This document shows positions 50,164 through 63,902 of a stretch of 64,000 nt of DNA, one piece after another. Below the pieces are notes generated by a model. That model was not told the DNA's origin and did not search any database. It was given only the letters and a program-made list of their open reading frames with translations. The stretch covers positions 930,001 through 994,000 of the forward strand of contig JAJKFH010000227.1 in NCBI GenBank assembly GCA_023333565.1, read 5' to 3'. The position numbers were made by a program, and so were the translations under genes. Within the stretch, counting starts at the first letter, position 1. Each line of letters begins with the position of its first letter. This DNA comes from Puffinus mauretanicus (taxonomy: Eukaryota > Chordata > Aves > Procellariiformes > Procellariidae).

Positions 50164-50609
50164 TAAACATGGCCTCAGTTAAGAAAGAGTGAAATTATTT
50201 GGGCCAATTCATTCTTCCCATAGTACCATTAGGCTCATAGGGGAGAGTAAAGATGTGCTGATAACAGGCTAGCTGATATTTGGCTGGCCAGATACTGTGT
50301 AATTGCTTATGTAAAAGTACAGATGCGGATGATTCTCTAGGCAAATTATATGTGTAAATAGGATACCTATTGCATCCTTGAAGGTCTTGCCATTTTAGAG
50401 ATGTTTGTAACTGAAGGCAGATAGATGCAAAAGGTAGGCTTAAATTTGTCATGACAAGAAGTAGAAATCATCTCCCTAATAAAATTAATGATGCAATTAT
50501 AATAGCTACTAATGTCATTATAATGTCAGGCTTGCTCAATTTTTTTCACTGGATCAGGGCCTTTGTCTTCCAGCTCTCCCTTCCATGGTATTTCTCAGAT
50601 CCATGAAAC

Positions 50610-50695
50610 CAGTCCTATGTATTACAGGAGAATAACTGAGGTGCTGAGGTTTGAAATCTTATCTCGGGCAGTTGGTTTCTGCACAGACCTTCTTT
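50610..50695 (-). repeat. possible MIR-like SINE fragment, minus strand
   Basis: ATTACAGGAGAATAACTGAGG followed by TGCTGAGGTTTGAAATC and CTCGGGCAGTTGG parallels the reverse-strand MIR order TTTACAGATGAGGAAACTGAGG, CACAGAGAGGTTAAGTAACTTGCC. Similarity is moderate and the ends are not defined. Confidence 0.4.
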
Positions 50696-53600
50696 GGTGA
50701 CTCTCGCTATTACTGTATGTCATTGCTGGCCTCGTGCCCTTATGAAGTGAAGAGCAGTGAGTGCCAGGTTAATCAGCTCTTACTGTCATGAAAACCAAAG
50801 CCAGCTGGTTTCAAAAGAAGGGTATAAGTTGCTGGTCTGGTAAGGAAAGTACTGGAAGAGAGTTGTTTGTGCCAATGTTGGCTCCAGAAAGGTGAAGCAG
50901 ACAGAGAGAGATGTGTGTTTGGGTTCGAATTCTCTGCGCCGAGGCAGAAAACCAAGACTTGCATGCTGTGATAAAATCCCATGCAAATCATAAATGTGCA
51001 CAAATCCATTCTAACATGAAACTCTGCCAGTTTTGGTCTAAATAGCTGCGAGGAGGTTTTTGCTGTTGCTCTGAGCCGTGGTAACAGTCTGCTCTGGTCC
51101 CTCAGCCCTAGAGACACGAGAAATCCTGGCAATAAAAATGCTTCCTCCAATAACACCTTCAAGCCTGGCATTGCTTAATGGGCTGTGAGATCACATGAAA
51201 GCAGCTGCTTCTCACCATTACAGAGGACACATTACTCCTCTTAGTCAGTTTTAGCACATGGAAACCACAAAATCAGAAAAAAAACAAAACAGGGCTAAAA
51301 TACGACATTTCCACCTCCACATGCAGGAAACAATAATAGTTCAGTAGAGCTGGCATGAAAGGGACTGATCTCAGCTTTATCGTATTGGGAAAGTAATAAA
51401 CACCCATATTAAAAGAGCTGTAGGTGACTTTGTTCTTCCTGCACACCCACTGTGGTCCTCCTGTTCCTGTCTCCTGCCATCCCACGGAGAACGTTAAATA
51501 ACACGAAGGATGTACTGTTGCATGCCTGTAGTGGCTAGAAGATTGCTGAGACCTGGGACTCATTTTGTCCATAGCACAGTAAGAAGAGGCAGTCTGTGCT
51601 CCAAAAAGCTCCTAAACCCAAAGAAGCACCTCTACTAAGTGTTATTCCTGGTAGAGAAATGCCCAGGCTAGAAGATGCCCTCGCTGGTAATTCCATCCCA
51701 TGTCACGAGGTGGAGACCCACCAGCCAGAGGACACGGACTAACCAAGGAAGGCACATCCCCTATGCAGCGTGCAAGGCATGAAACTGGAATGAGACCAGC
51801 TCCAACTGTCCTCCATGTCAGTTGGAGCAGAACAACCCTTAGACATGTCCCAGGACATGCTCAACAACGGCATAGGACAAAATTCCAGAATAAGGGAAGG
51901 GAGGCGGTCTGCTAGATAATCTTCAAGCACAGTTAGGACAATGCAAGGTTTTCAGGGAGACTCTTTTTTTTTTTTTTTTCCTACATCTGAAAGAGGAAGG
52001 GCTACTTACAAAGCAAGGCCAGCATTTTGTTTGCAATTTCAAATTTTCATATTTCACATCCATATCTGAAAAAATAAAGAGCAGGTATAGATCTGAGTAT
52101 TTATTCTGGCATTCAAGCCAAAAGGGATGTAAGAGCTCAGATTTGAGCCTTCAATTTCATAGCTAAAAGGAAATACTCAATGCAAGCTATGCTACCAGGA
52201 TAATACTGACGTGTGTTACACCGGACCTTTCAGAAGGGACTTCACGTACTGGGAATGCTCACTCCCTTCCAAATCTCCTTCTTCTTTTTGCCATCCCTGG
52301 AAGAAACTCCTGAATAAATCTGATCTCATGTTTTCATTCCTGGAAGAAACATCTTCCTTTGCTCCTAAAAGACTGTGGTAGAGAACATGAATTATGGTGT
52401 ATCCTGTGGCTGGAAAGAGAATGTCAGAAGCGGGCACCTCTGTGGAGACAGAAATCACAGGTTTCCTTCTTCCTTCTGCTGAAGCCAGAGATATTGTGTG
52501 TGATGTGACCGTGGTTTTGTTGTTCAACAGGGCCTGTTAACAGCGATTCAGATTTCAGGAAAGGTAAGGCAAGAAATTCCTTCTCCGTATTGTTTGTTTT
52601 TCAGGATGGAAGTAAGTGTCTGAGTGTCCTGCCTGACTTTATGGGTAACTTGTTTCCTAGAAGTGTTGAAACGGATGATCTGGAATGGACAGAGCTTGGC
52701 TTTTGCCTCCTGCAGCTGGGAGGGACAGGAATTCTGCTTTTGCAATTTCCATTGATGTTTGCTGGAATTCACACCCTTCTTCTGAATCAGTACCTCTAGG
52801 TCAGGAGGTCCAGGTCCAGGTCATTTTACTGGTCATGGCTAAAAGAATAAAAATCCTTTGCAAATGCAGAAATCTGCAGGAAGTAGAGGACTTTGGAGAG
52901 ATTTAGCCTGCCCTAAAGATCTGACCTGCAACGTACCATTGGATGAATATAATCTTTTCATATTCTGTGCTTCAGCTGAAAATTGGTCATTTGAAATTTA
53001 TAGGTCTTTGTTAATATTGGGAAAGAATGAGTGGGATTAGAGAGACTCAGATTTTTTTAAAGTAGCCTTTCAGTAAAACAGGTCAAGAAGCAGATGCAGC
53101 AATTCCATCAACCATGTTCATTGTCCACAATATGTTTGGAAATCCAACAAGAAAAAAAAAGACTCCACAGTGTTTTTTGGGTGGGTCATTGTTGTTGTTG
53201 TTTTTAAACACAGTGTTCTGGAGCCTAATGCTTCCAGCCAGCCTTTCTTGTTCATATCATTACGGTAGAGGTTAGTACAAACAGAAGACCACTTTGCAAT
53301 TGGGAGCATGAAAGCTGATTTTGAACTTTACAAAGTGTTAGTCATGATCTTCTAAGAGCTGAGAGTGTCTGTTGGTTTTTCATAGTGAAATGAATAGAGG
53401 TTTGGTCTTACAGTTAACAGTGTTGTTCCCTCCCTGTTGCCACTTTGTCAAACCCCGGTTACCTGAGTTTTGGATTGGCCAAAGACCTGATGGGACCTGC
53501 AGGAGTACTCGTCTGATGTTCCTTCAATGAAAGGAGCAATGGCAGTGTCGATCTCTGTTGGTTGCATCTAAGTGCAGTTTACTTCTCCCTGCTTCAGGTC

Positions 53601-56600
53601 TTATCTTCAGCACAGCAGGTCTCATCTGCAGCATCTTCCTGTCCAACCCAGCTTCTGTTCTTCCTAGAAAACCCATTTTTTTCACAGCTTTTTGATGGCA
53701 GGCTTTACAACAGGATGCCTCTGTCAGTAGTGACCTGTCAGGAATGTTGCTTGAAGTATCCTGAGAAGTATCACCGAGTGGCAAGGTGCAGATGATAATA
53801 ATCTTCACTGCTCGCTGGAATGAACTGGATGAACTGGGACTGGGTTTTGGCTAGATGACTTATCCTCCTTTCCACCACTTTCTCCACATCTGCCTCTCTT
53901 GGACCATACCTGATGGCCAGCATGTCATAAACAGTTAAAACCAGCATGTCACATGTCTTGATTATAGTTTGATGTGGGATTATTTTACGTCTCTCCATCT
54001 GAAAACCATTGCATTGAGACACCAAAAGCATAACATTGCTTAATGTTTATTGAATAATTTGCTCTTGGCTTCTTGCCCATAATGCAGCAACTAAAAGTAA
54101 AAAATAGCATGCACTTAGCTTGCACTTTCTCCTCATGCTGACTCTCCTTTCTGTTGTATTTCAAGTTAGGGGCTTTCTCTAGGTAGTATGAATAAAGCAT
54201 ACAATGAAAGCTTACATGGTAGTCTAGCTTTTCAGGGTCCAGCAATGCTGCAGTTTGTTTAGTTGCCAAGTAATTACCAGTTTGAAACTGCAGTTATACT
54301 CCCAAGTTTTAGGGCAGTCAAATTAAACAGGAAAAATCATCCCCTCAAGGGCAGACAGGTCTGCAGTTTTCTGAGAGACTTTAATGTTCTTGTTCATGAT
54401 GTGGAGAGCGCACAGCCTCAGTGAGGTCAATGGGGAGTCTGTCTTTCCTTGCACCAAAGTCTTCAGCCAAGTGTGGGAGATATGCCGAGCTCCCTGTTTT
54501 TCTGTCTGCTGCCCAGGTAATGTCAGCCAAGTTACTTTAAGCTGGGGCAGAAGAATCAGTCCTATCTTACTACTCCTAAAGTGGCTTAATTAAACTTTAC
54601 AGCTTCAAAACCCATGCTCAGCTGCCAAAGAAGTCTAACTTCCCCTCAGTAAATGTTCTTAAACAGCTAAATACCCATGCCTGAGACCTTAAAATTGCTT
54701 AAAATATGGCAGTGTTGAGGAGTTGCAAGTTTTAAACTTAGTAATAGGATCATAAGAGAAGGATGTCTCACCTACAGGGATTACTTGGTAGACCACCTCA
54801 GAGCAGCCCCAAAGGGTGACCTAGAGGAGGTGGGAATGCAGAGGTAAGGGCACTCATTTGGAAGAAGAGCCCATTTGAGTCTTTGCTCAAATGAGCACTC
54901 ACATACTTTGTATGAAGCATTTATTGGCAGAGGGACAAACCCAACACCTCCATCTTTCCCATGGTGGGTGCTTTTACCATGATGTTGCGAAGCCTGGCTG
55001 GTGGGAGATGCAGGTTTCTTCAGGCAAAATGGCCTCAATTTCCTGATGCTATAGGAAAACACCCTGATTATTCAGGTACTGGGAATATCTGCAGATAAAG
55101 TCATAAAATGCCGAGGATCAGAGATGTAAGAGTGCCACAAATGGATTACGGCTACTAGGGTGATCAGGTATGAAATAATTTTATGGCTGGCTGGCATCTT
55201 TTAGTGTTGCAAACGTACACTCTTGAATCTGTGGATTTCCATTCACTTTTTTTGTGGCGATCTGTCCAAAAAGGGCCAGGGTAAGTGGTACTTTCTGAAC
55301 CAGAACTGTTAGGAGGACTTAGGAGCAGGGAATTGATATTGGGAGAGGACGCTAATTGCCAGGCTAAAATCCTCCCTGATCCAAATCTGTTCCATCGGCA
55401 CTGTATTTTATCAGATTAGTGCAGGAGGTGAAGTACAAGCAGTAACACCAAATGGAAAGCAGGTAAGACATCCCCATTGATTGTGTGCCCAAATATTACA
55501 AGCAAAAAAGGGTACGTCAGCCATGTGTTCCTTTTCAGAGAGGAGGAGGACATCAGGAAGTCTCTTAATCCTTGCTAGGTTGCCAAATGATGGAAACTTG
55601 AAAGACTGCCAGAGAGAACTGGGATCAAAAGCAGTAGCATTCCATTTTTTTGGGAATAAAACTACCTATCCTGTGAAAAAAAAGCCCTGTAGCTCAGTGA
55701 TATATCTGCCTCTGAAAGACATTTGAGCTGAGTTGTTAACATACTCCCTTAGTCAGTTTATGGTGATGGTTTCTGAGTTCTTTCAAGTGGTTTTTTTGAA
55801 GCTCCATTAGATAGTATGAGACAATTCACACTGGTCTTAGAAACCACCAAGGGAGCCCAGACTGAGAAGCAAGAGGGCAGAACTCAGAAGGGCTTTTCTA
55901 ACCACTCTGCAGATCTTATTTTTTAAAAAATAAGTACATTCTTAATCAATCTGGAAAATGATACAAAAAGATCACAACAACATGTACTTACAAGAATGTA
56001 CTTCAAAGAACACGTTGTACTTTCGTGCTGAAGTATTTTACTGTCACTGCAAAATATTTTGAAGTGGAGCTTTCCTGCAGGGTTTTTTATCCAGCCTGTG
56101 TGGTTTAGGAGCACTGCAGAGGGTTTCAGGTGTTACCTCCCTGCCCCACAGGGGCTTGGGATGACGAGCAGACGATTTAGGCACTTAGGGCTGAAGCCAC
56201 AAAAGGAAATAGTTGCTTGATTGTGACTTAGCTCAGCATGTCCCAGTCCAAAGTATAGATCCTTAATGTCCCCCAGTCAGAAAGCCCCTGAAAGTCCATT
56301 GGAACCTCCATGTCCACAGTGAGGATCCTGAGGCATCAGGATGTTACCTTCTGGGACCCTGCCTGCTAGTGTCTCTGGGCAAACCAACTATCACTGCCCT
56401 CAAGAAAGGTGGAAGCAGAAATACGTGTTCATCTCTCCTTATCCTCATCCCTGGACCATGGGCACTCTTCCATGAAGCATTTGGGTCCTCCTCCATTTGG
56501 CCTCTCTTCTCCAGAGGTATGTGGCTACAAGGAGAGGGTGTTCCCAAGGCTTTTGTAGTCACCAAGCTCAGTCGTGGAAAATTTATTTTGTGCTGAGCCA

Positions 56601-59501
56601 GAAAATGACTGCACTGCCCAGCCAACGTGGAGACAAGGGCTCTCATCCGGGATCCATCCCACAGTCAGCATCAGATACTGAAGTAATTCTTGGCCCAGGG
56701 ATGAGAGAGATGTCTCATGGCTCACAGGTGAGTCCTCTAACAACCTAGCTCAGTGAAGGCATAGGTAAGGGCTGCGGTTCCGCTGAGGAGTCTGGCTCAG
56801 GGCATTTATCCAACCATGGAGATTGTCACAGTGAGACTGGGAGCCAGCAACTGGAGCACCTAGTTCCTCATGAGAGCTGTGGCTGAAGGCATACTTCTTC
56901 TGTTGGCATTTTCCCTTGGCCAGCAGCTCCCTGCTTCCCATGCCAGCTATTTCGGAGCCTGGGCCAAGGTGTCTTGCTGTCTCCACGGACTGGAAAAAGA
57001 GCCTTGGCAGCAGTGGTCTGCTTTGCACCGTAGGGTGTCCCGGCTGCCTCGGCTCGTCAGGGGATTTAACCCTGCCTGATTTGCCTGAAGTTATGTGCAA
57101 AGCATCTCTGGTCTTTAGCCTGGTTCTCAGCTGACCAGAGGAGCTCAGCTCACTATTAATTCATGAGTAGATTATTCTTGCCAACCTTTTCATCATCACA
57201 GAAATCCATAAAGAGGGAACTTGCTGTTTTTCTCCCCACTTCTTTATCCTATTAGTTTTTTAAGCACAGTGAAAAAGGCTGCTGTAATTACCTTTCTGTT
57301 GCTGATGAACTGTGAAGGAATGAACTTTGTAAAGCACAGTAGGCTTAAGAAAAAATCTGCCCTAAGTTTAGATGATATGTTCATAGCATCTAAGAGAACA
57401 ACAGTCCCAAGCAACTATATGACTAATTTGCCTTGTGTCATTAATTATGTCTTATCTCGGCAGGGAGAATGGGATTCACATTACTCCAGTGTGTTTTCCT
57501 AATAGCTCACGCTAATGAAAAAATGGTTAAGAAAAGAGAAAGCAAAGCAAAGAGCAAGGCCAGTAAAAGAGGAGTCACAAGGCGTGCCTTGCAAACCAGA
57601 TCACACTCAGTCAAGGCAATAAATCACAGTGGGGTGTCCAAGGGGCGTTGAGGAACATGGCAATTCGCTGGGGTTCTCCAGGCTCCATGGGATCAGAGGT
57701 TGGGGTTATGTGTGTATGATAAGAAGGAAAAGTGTGACCTAAATACCAGTGGGCAGTCTACTGACAGGTAGGTGCCATTTCTCCGTAAGCTTCACTGGGC
57801 TGGGTGCCCATGAGCTGGATTTTCTTGAATGTCTGCATTTATTTTCAAACTCTTATTAATCCATTTGCTATTGGTTGTGTTGAGCAATTTACCCCCGAGG
57901 TGCCAAAGCAGGAGAGGAGGAAAAAGGGTGGCATTTAACCTTCTCCCTCTCATCTTCTCACAGGGGAGAGAAGAAGGTCTGGAAGCCTCTGGAAGCAGAG
58001 GGGATGGATCCTGTCCTCTGAGCCATGGGAAGGTTGTTGTCACCGGGTTTCTTAGTATTGCTGAGAGCTCTAAAGTCTGTGGGGACCCCGATACTTTGAA
58101 AAGACTTGCACTAAGGGTGCTGGAGACCAAACTGTGAGGTGTGTCTCTGCAGCAATGCTTGAAGAACTAACCTTCCACAGAGAAACGAAGAAGTGGGTAT
58201 TTCCTTTCCTTCAGTGAATTTTGACTAAGGAGCAATATGAAACGCAGAGTCTTAGGAGTGGTGCCTGAAATTAGGAGACCTATCTCCCCAGTGAGCACCT
58301 CAGTTGATACTCTGCAGTTGTGCTCTTGCTAATGCTCTTTTTCTGGCCTAGGAAGCTTGATTTTTTTCTTACACTAGAAGAGCCCAGAGCCCAGAAAATG
58401 ATGTGATGTTCCAGTGGGCAGAAAGACATGCTTGTTTCTTGGTTGTGGAGAGAGTTAAAAGAAGGTGCCCAGCTTCCTGAGTGAGTCAGGAAGGTTATTC
58501 TGTAGGGCTTGCTGTTACCTCCCTTATGTGTGCTTTGAAAGTGGGCTTAAGTCCTCTGCATCAGTGAAATGAGAGACTTGTATTGCCATTTCTATTTCAC
58601 TGACTTGAGCTTTTCTCCCAAAGCTTCCATGAGGGACATCATTCACTTCTGTGAAGTCCTCAGATGCTAGCAGGGTATGTGGCCTCAAAGTTAGTGTGAT
58701 TTATTGACTTCACTACTCATGGAAGAGCTGTGGGAAGTCCCTAAACCACTGACCGCTGGCCTCTGTGGGGGGGTATCGGGGAAAGACCTTACACATCTAC
58801 CCTTCCCTACCCCACCGTTAGCCGGGTAGGAGCCTGGGCACCGAGCTGGGTGAACCTCTGCTCCGATGCAGAAAGGCAGTTCCCATAAGAAGCAAACCAA
58901 CATCTGTCAGGCACTTCAACTGCAGCTCATAATACTTTAATTTTTCCCTTTGTTCTCTGCTTTTTATGCTTTGATGACTTACCAGGCCACCCAAACCAGA
59001 GGAGATCCCTGGGTCTTCAGAGCAGGCGCTTACCAGCATCTTGCGCAGTAGCACAATATGAGAGGCTCCCCCGACTTCTGGGGAAAAGAGCAGTAACAAT
59101 TCTCAGAAGGTTTATTTAAACATGGCTGTTTATTTTTGCTGGAGATTGAGTTACCTTCCCTTATAGGAGTAATGTTTTTGGAATCCTTCTCGGTTCACCT
59201 ATAATAAATCACAGTGGTCCAAAGAAAAGGAGCGGGGCTCTTTGTCATATTTCTTTGCTTTGATTCCATTGGCGAGTGAAGGAAATGCCCCAAGAAGAAT
59301 CATTTATAACAAACTCACTTTTGACGTTGTTGGCAAGTCCTTGGCATGTCGGTTAGATAAATTACTGCCCTATCTCTGGGCAGTCAGAGCACAAAGCCGC
59401 GGCTCTCTTGTTTCTAACTGTAGATTGGCAGGACCTCTCCTATCAGGCAACACAGAGAATAAAGAAAACAAGAAGAAAGGCTCACAGCTGGATCTCAGCG
59501 A

Positions 59502-59525
59502 GGGTGGCAGGGGTGGAGGGAGGGG
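59502..59525 (+). repeat. G-quadruplex motif
   Basis: Four G runs at 59502-59504, 59510-59513, 59518-59520 and 59522-59525 with loops of 5, 4 and 1 bases meet the usual G-quadruplex definition on the plus strand. Confidence 0.7.
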
Positions 59526-61112
59526 ACCCCAGGTCCTGTTATGACTTCAAGCCATATTTTGTCCCAGCGGTTGCCAACAACCACACGGACAAAATTTTCT
59601 TGCTGGTATTGTGACTTTGCAAATCATGGGCTTCTTTTCTCAGTGCGGGCAAACAACAATGCGAAGTTGCACCCAGGGCTCTTCAATTCTTTGCGAGGGG
59701 ATGGCATTTGGGCTGAAGCACAGCAAAGGGACCTCAGGGAAGAGCAGACTGATGGTGAAGACTAAGACTTCAAAGAAGTTCTGAAATGGCTCTGACTCTT
59801 CTCATCCCCTTTTTTGAGCAGCTTTTCATTGAGATTTGCTGCTGTGGGCTAAATTGCTTGGAAGTGTTTGGCTGATAGAACAGCTGGAACTGGTAATCTC
59901 CAGCATCTAACAGGCTCTGTTATGATGATCTTTTTTTTTTTTTTGCAATCACTCCTTGTTTTTCCCCACGAAGCTCTGAAAAGCTTTTACAAAAGATAAC
60001 TATTTTTTGCATAATTGTGAATGTGTACAGCTAGATAAACTGAGGTTATATAAGCAGGCCAGGATCAGATAGGGCGTCGGCACGTGGGCAAAGGGAGAGT
60101 CAAAAAATAGGGTGAAAACCTGGCTGCAACAAAGTCCATGGAACTTCTATCATATTAAGTCTAATTTCCTAGGGAAATTGGTTTTACAGTACCCATCTCT
60201 CTAGCCCTGATCACTTTAAGGATTGAGACGGAACAGTGCTGGGAAATGAGACGTGTCTACAAATAAATATCTGCAAGGTGGCAGAAGTGGAGATGTTTTT
60301 TAGGAAAAAAGACACCTTCCCAGGACTGACCACCATTAATGTGGTACCTTTATTTGGGAACTTGGCAGGCCACTCTTTGATTTATTTGAGCTAAAAAATA
60401 GTGAGTGTTCAGTTCTTTCTGCTGGGTAGTTGTTTTGTTTCAGCTGCCTCTGAACCTTCGATATTATTAGACTTTTCTGAGTATCTTGGTGTAAAGGTGT
60501 TGTGCTTTGAGTGGCATTCATCCACGAGAGTAATGTATATTATGCTTTTTCTGTAGTATCCAGGTAAACTTTGAATGCAGCCATACTGCAGAGCTGACCA
60601 AATACTCAAGAAAATAAAAAAGGTATGGTTATTTTAGGCTTTGCGAGACAGGAAACAGGGAGGGTTTTCCTCATTTTCAGTCTCCATCTCTCCTTAGTAG
60701 GGTTTAACCTTTACAAGAATTTGGAGGGTGTATGGTTCAGCAAAAGCATTTCCCCAGATTAGATGATGCTCATTCTTTGGTCTCCTTCAAAAATATTGTA
60801 AGAAATTTCTCAGACCGTGAAACTCAGAATGTCAAATTAGAGTCTTACACAAATAATCCAGGTTTTGAGGATCTTGTCATGCTAAGTGGATTCTTTGGCA
60901 TGGACTAGTTTTATTATGGATGGAGCCACAGCAGAACCGCATTAGAAAAGGATATTGTTACAACACTTTCAGTATTAACAATGCTACTTGGAAAGGAATA
61001 ATGTATTCCAGATGGCTATTAAGAATGTCTGTCCTTTTTAGAAGGGATTTTTTTTTGTTTAGTTGATTTATTCTGATAAAATTTGGGATAATTTAGGCTT
61101 CTGTCAAATAGT

Positions 61113-61132
61113 CACTAAACTATAGTTTAGTG
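61113..61132. repeat. perfect 20-bp palindrome
   Basis: CACTAAACTA followed at once by its reverse complement TAGTTTAGTG, with no spacer. It could be a dimeric binding site or chance. Confidence 0.85.
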
Positions 61133-63775
61133 AAGATAAGGTTATTCACAGAACAGGCAGTCTGAAAGGCTACTTTCATTTAATTCAATTAGATAGGTTT
61201 TCATATTGGTTTTATTTCTTTTATCTCAAGTATTGTAGGTAATTTTTCTTCATGAAAGAGAAGGTAGAGTACAGTTACTGCAGACGTCGAAACTGCTGGG
61301 TTATGTCCAGGGCTTTTCCACACCACTGACAAGTAGTGGGACCGCAGTTATCTGTGTAAGTAAGGTAACCGATATAGTCAGCCACTGGTATAACAGATGA
61401 GATTTTGAGGACCTTGAATAAAAAAAATCTCAATTTGTGATATATATCACACCACATTTCTCGCCAGACCTGCGTGTAAGTCAGGTACCAAACTGGAGCT
61501 GAACTGTTTGAAATGAAATCAAAAAAATATTTTAAATTTGGCTTTGCTCTTCTGCTGAACACATTTGAGGGAAATCTAGATGCTGTTAGGTCAAGCTAAA
61601 GTTGCTATAAGCTTACAGGAGCTTGGTTTCTACAGGCTCTGAATCACCGTGTCTATGAATGCTCCTCCTTTGTCCTGGTCCTCTGATAACACCAATGGTC
61701 TGTTAACACTGATGAGGACACACTTAGTATCTCCTTTCCACCACTGATGTCCTTCTGTACCAAATTATCCTGCACATGAGGAACAACAGCGGGCAACACA
61801 AGGCTGATACCATCCCTGGATAGTGCCGATGAGCAACAGTGCAGGTAAAATATTACCTGAGCAGTCTTGCATGGGATATTTTTTTAATCCCACTCTGGCT
61901 TTCTGGTTTGGCAGGGATTTCCATGCATGGTTTCATGCCTGTCCCCAGGCACGACAGCATGAACAAAGGCTGTCGTGATGTGCCTTTGGCTTTTTATTGT
62001 CTGTTCTTCTTAAGACTTGCTGTATCTGGTCTCTCTCCCAGCTTCTCCTTACGCCATTGCTTAGGTCCTTTGAATCAGGTATTCACAGGCTCCAGGGACA
62101 CTGGGAAACACGAGGCATGGGGACAGCGGTGGGGTTTGGGCCGCTGAATCTGGATGTCCCTTCTGCTGAGCAAAGTCCACGGTGACCTCCGTTGACAGAG
62201 CTCAACGCACGCCCCTGCTCTCTGCAGCTCCCTCTCCGCCGTTCCCAGCAACATCCACACATCTCTCCAGCCACCGGATTTTGTCTCTGAAGACTTCGTT
62301 TTGCTTTTGTGTGTTTCTCCAGCAGGCATTAGTTAAGCTGCTCACTGAAAGGCTTTTGAAGATGTTCCCCAGAGCTGGGGGCTGCTGAGCATCAAGCAGT
62401 GGAAGAGCTTGAGGAGGTTTGTTAGTCCTGGACGACCGGATTCCTGTTTTGTATTTGAAATAGATCTGCAGCCGGTTGGTTAACAAAATATTATGCTCAG
62501 GATAACTACCTGAGCCACCTTGCCAAGCCAAAGAGTCATAGTAGGGTTCCAGAAAAGCCAATATTAAATCCAGAGACATCAACATTAGTGAAGTAGGACT
62601 AAATTATCTCCAGCTGGCTCTGGCTCTCGCCTGAGGCACAGAAATAAGTAGCTCCCTTGAAAAGAAGAGAAGATGAAGGCTGCGTTAATGAGGACCATAA
62701 CAAAGCTTGTACCTCGGGTCACGTTCTTTTTCCAGTCCTATCAAGTTCAGTCAATGACAATTTTTCAGCTCCCGCACTTGCCGCCAGCCACTCCACCAAA
62801 CCCCAATTTCCTTGGCAGTGAGTAGGACAGCTAGTGCCACCGTCGAGTGTCAGAGGCAGGAGCTGCTTTTGCTTCCAGGAGTAGCTTGGTGTAGGTGAGA
62901 TGCAGAGATCCCTTGAAGCTTGTGTTGTTCTTGATTCAGTTAGCTGGTTTTAACTGTTAATGACATGTTAGGCACAATCAGAATTTGCTACCAAGTCCTT
63001 CTGTCCTCACTGACCAGCATCGTTGAGTGTGAGTTTTGAAATGTATGGGGAAAATGATAGGTAAATACTGGCCATTGCTCTATGCTAAATGTGTTTTAGA
63101 ACAGCAACATAAGAACAAATTAAAAATCAACCTGGATATTCAAAAATCTTCACTGTGTCTTTCTGATCAGTTCTTATGAGAAAGGTATTAGAAGAAACAG
63201 GGATTTCAGACATGAACTGTGCCCTATTTACTGCTGTGACATGTAAGCTCTGCTCTCACATATACTGTCAGGATGCCACTATTAATTTCAGTTAACATCT
63301 GTAGGTTCTCTGGAAAACCCTACTTGCCATATGAATCCATGTATGTAAGTAACCACACCTAAAATGCCTGTATTTACTTCACTTACGATTAGAGACCTTT
63401 TCTTTTTTCTTGAAAGCTTCATGAACTTGAAAGGTCCACCAGGTGCTTCAGGGGAAGAGGTGCATGAGAGGCTTTAGTTTTGAATGATGACATGAGGAAA
63501 GCTAGGAAAAGCTTCCTAACTCTGCACAGGGGTGCAGAAAGATGTAGCTGTTTCCGAAAAATTTTTGCATTTGTGCAGCAGTTGGGTACGTATTGTTGGG
63601 CAAAGTGGAGAGGGGTATAATGAGGCATGGAAAACATAAATTCAGTTGGCTGGGATCACGAGGTGAGTAATTATCCCTATGGGAAGATAGCAGGTGGATT
63701 AGTTACTGGGCTGCATCTGCAATAAGCAATTAAAGGAAAACAGCTGTTTCACATCATCCATTTCTTCTTTTCCAG

Positions 63776-63902
63776 GATACTCCTCCAGTTTGTTTCTCTG
63801 ATATTGCAACCTGGAGACAAGTCATTTCTCTAATGAGGCTGTGCAAACATCATGTGTTCCTCTGTGGAAAGAAGTGGAGGTGGCCAGGAGCAACAGGACA
63901 CC
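63776..63902 (+). other. candidate exon of an unknown transcript
   Basis: A 127-base block sits between a strong acceptor (pyrimidine tract TTTCTTCTTTTCCAG ending at 63775) and a near-perfect donor (ACC|GTAAGTAA at 63903). One of three frames is open across the whole block, beginning DTPPVCFSDIATW and ending WPGATGH; the other two contain stops. I do not recognise the sequence. About one random block in eight of this length would stay open in a given frame, so coding is not shown. It could be a lncRNA exon, a 5' non-coding or alternative exon of a gene to the right, or chance. Confidence 0.35.

Larger units (their letters stand above)
39736..50600. other. intergenic, no gene recognised
   Basis: About 11 kb without a recognisable exon. 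It holds an A-rich purine tract (about 39999-40063), a CpG-richer patch (about 44100-44420), a doubled TGTATGCAA word (46101-46120), a T tract (about 49530-49542) and a short ATAAAC-type repeat with duplicated flanks (50087-50163). Many overlapping open frames of 60-140 codons are judged to be chance. Confidence 0.55.
50700..63770. other. intergenic, no gene recognised
   Basis: About 13 kb of unique sequence with T tracts at 51964-51979 and 59931-59944, a G-quadruplex motif at 59502-59525 and a 20-bp palindrome at 61113-61132. Open frames such as 53771-54031 minus and 61275-61562 minus look somewhat protein-like but match no family I know. Confidence 0.55.

Noticed and set aside
50925..50945. 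B-box-like GGGTTCGAATTC
   Set aside because: No A box or cloverleaf upstream, so neither a tRNA nor a clear SINE.
53771..54031. Minus-strand frame of 86 codons with somewhat protein-like composition
   Set aside because: Short, no family recognised, no splice sites or neighbouring frame that continue it.
55684..55735. tRNA-like start GCCCTGTAGCTCAGTGATA
   Set aside because: No anticodon stem or T-arm B box follows at the right distance.
61275..61562. Minus-strand frame with YLTYT twice, matching two similar TGTAAGT-AGGTA words on the plus strand
   Set aside because: The repeated word is only about 13 bases and the frame matches nothing known.
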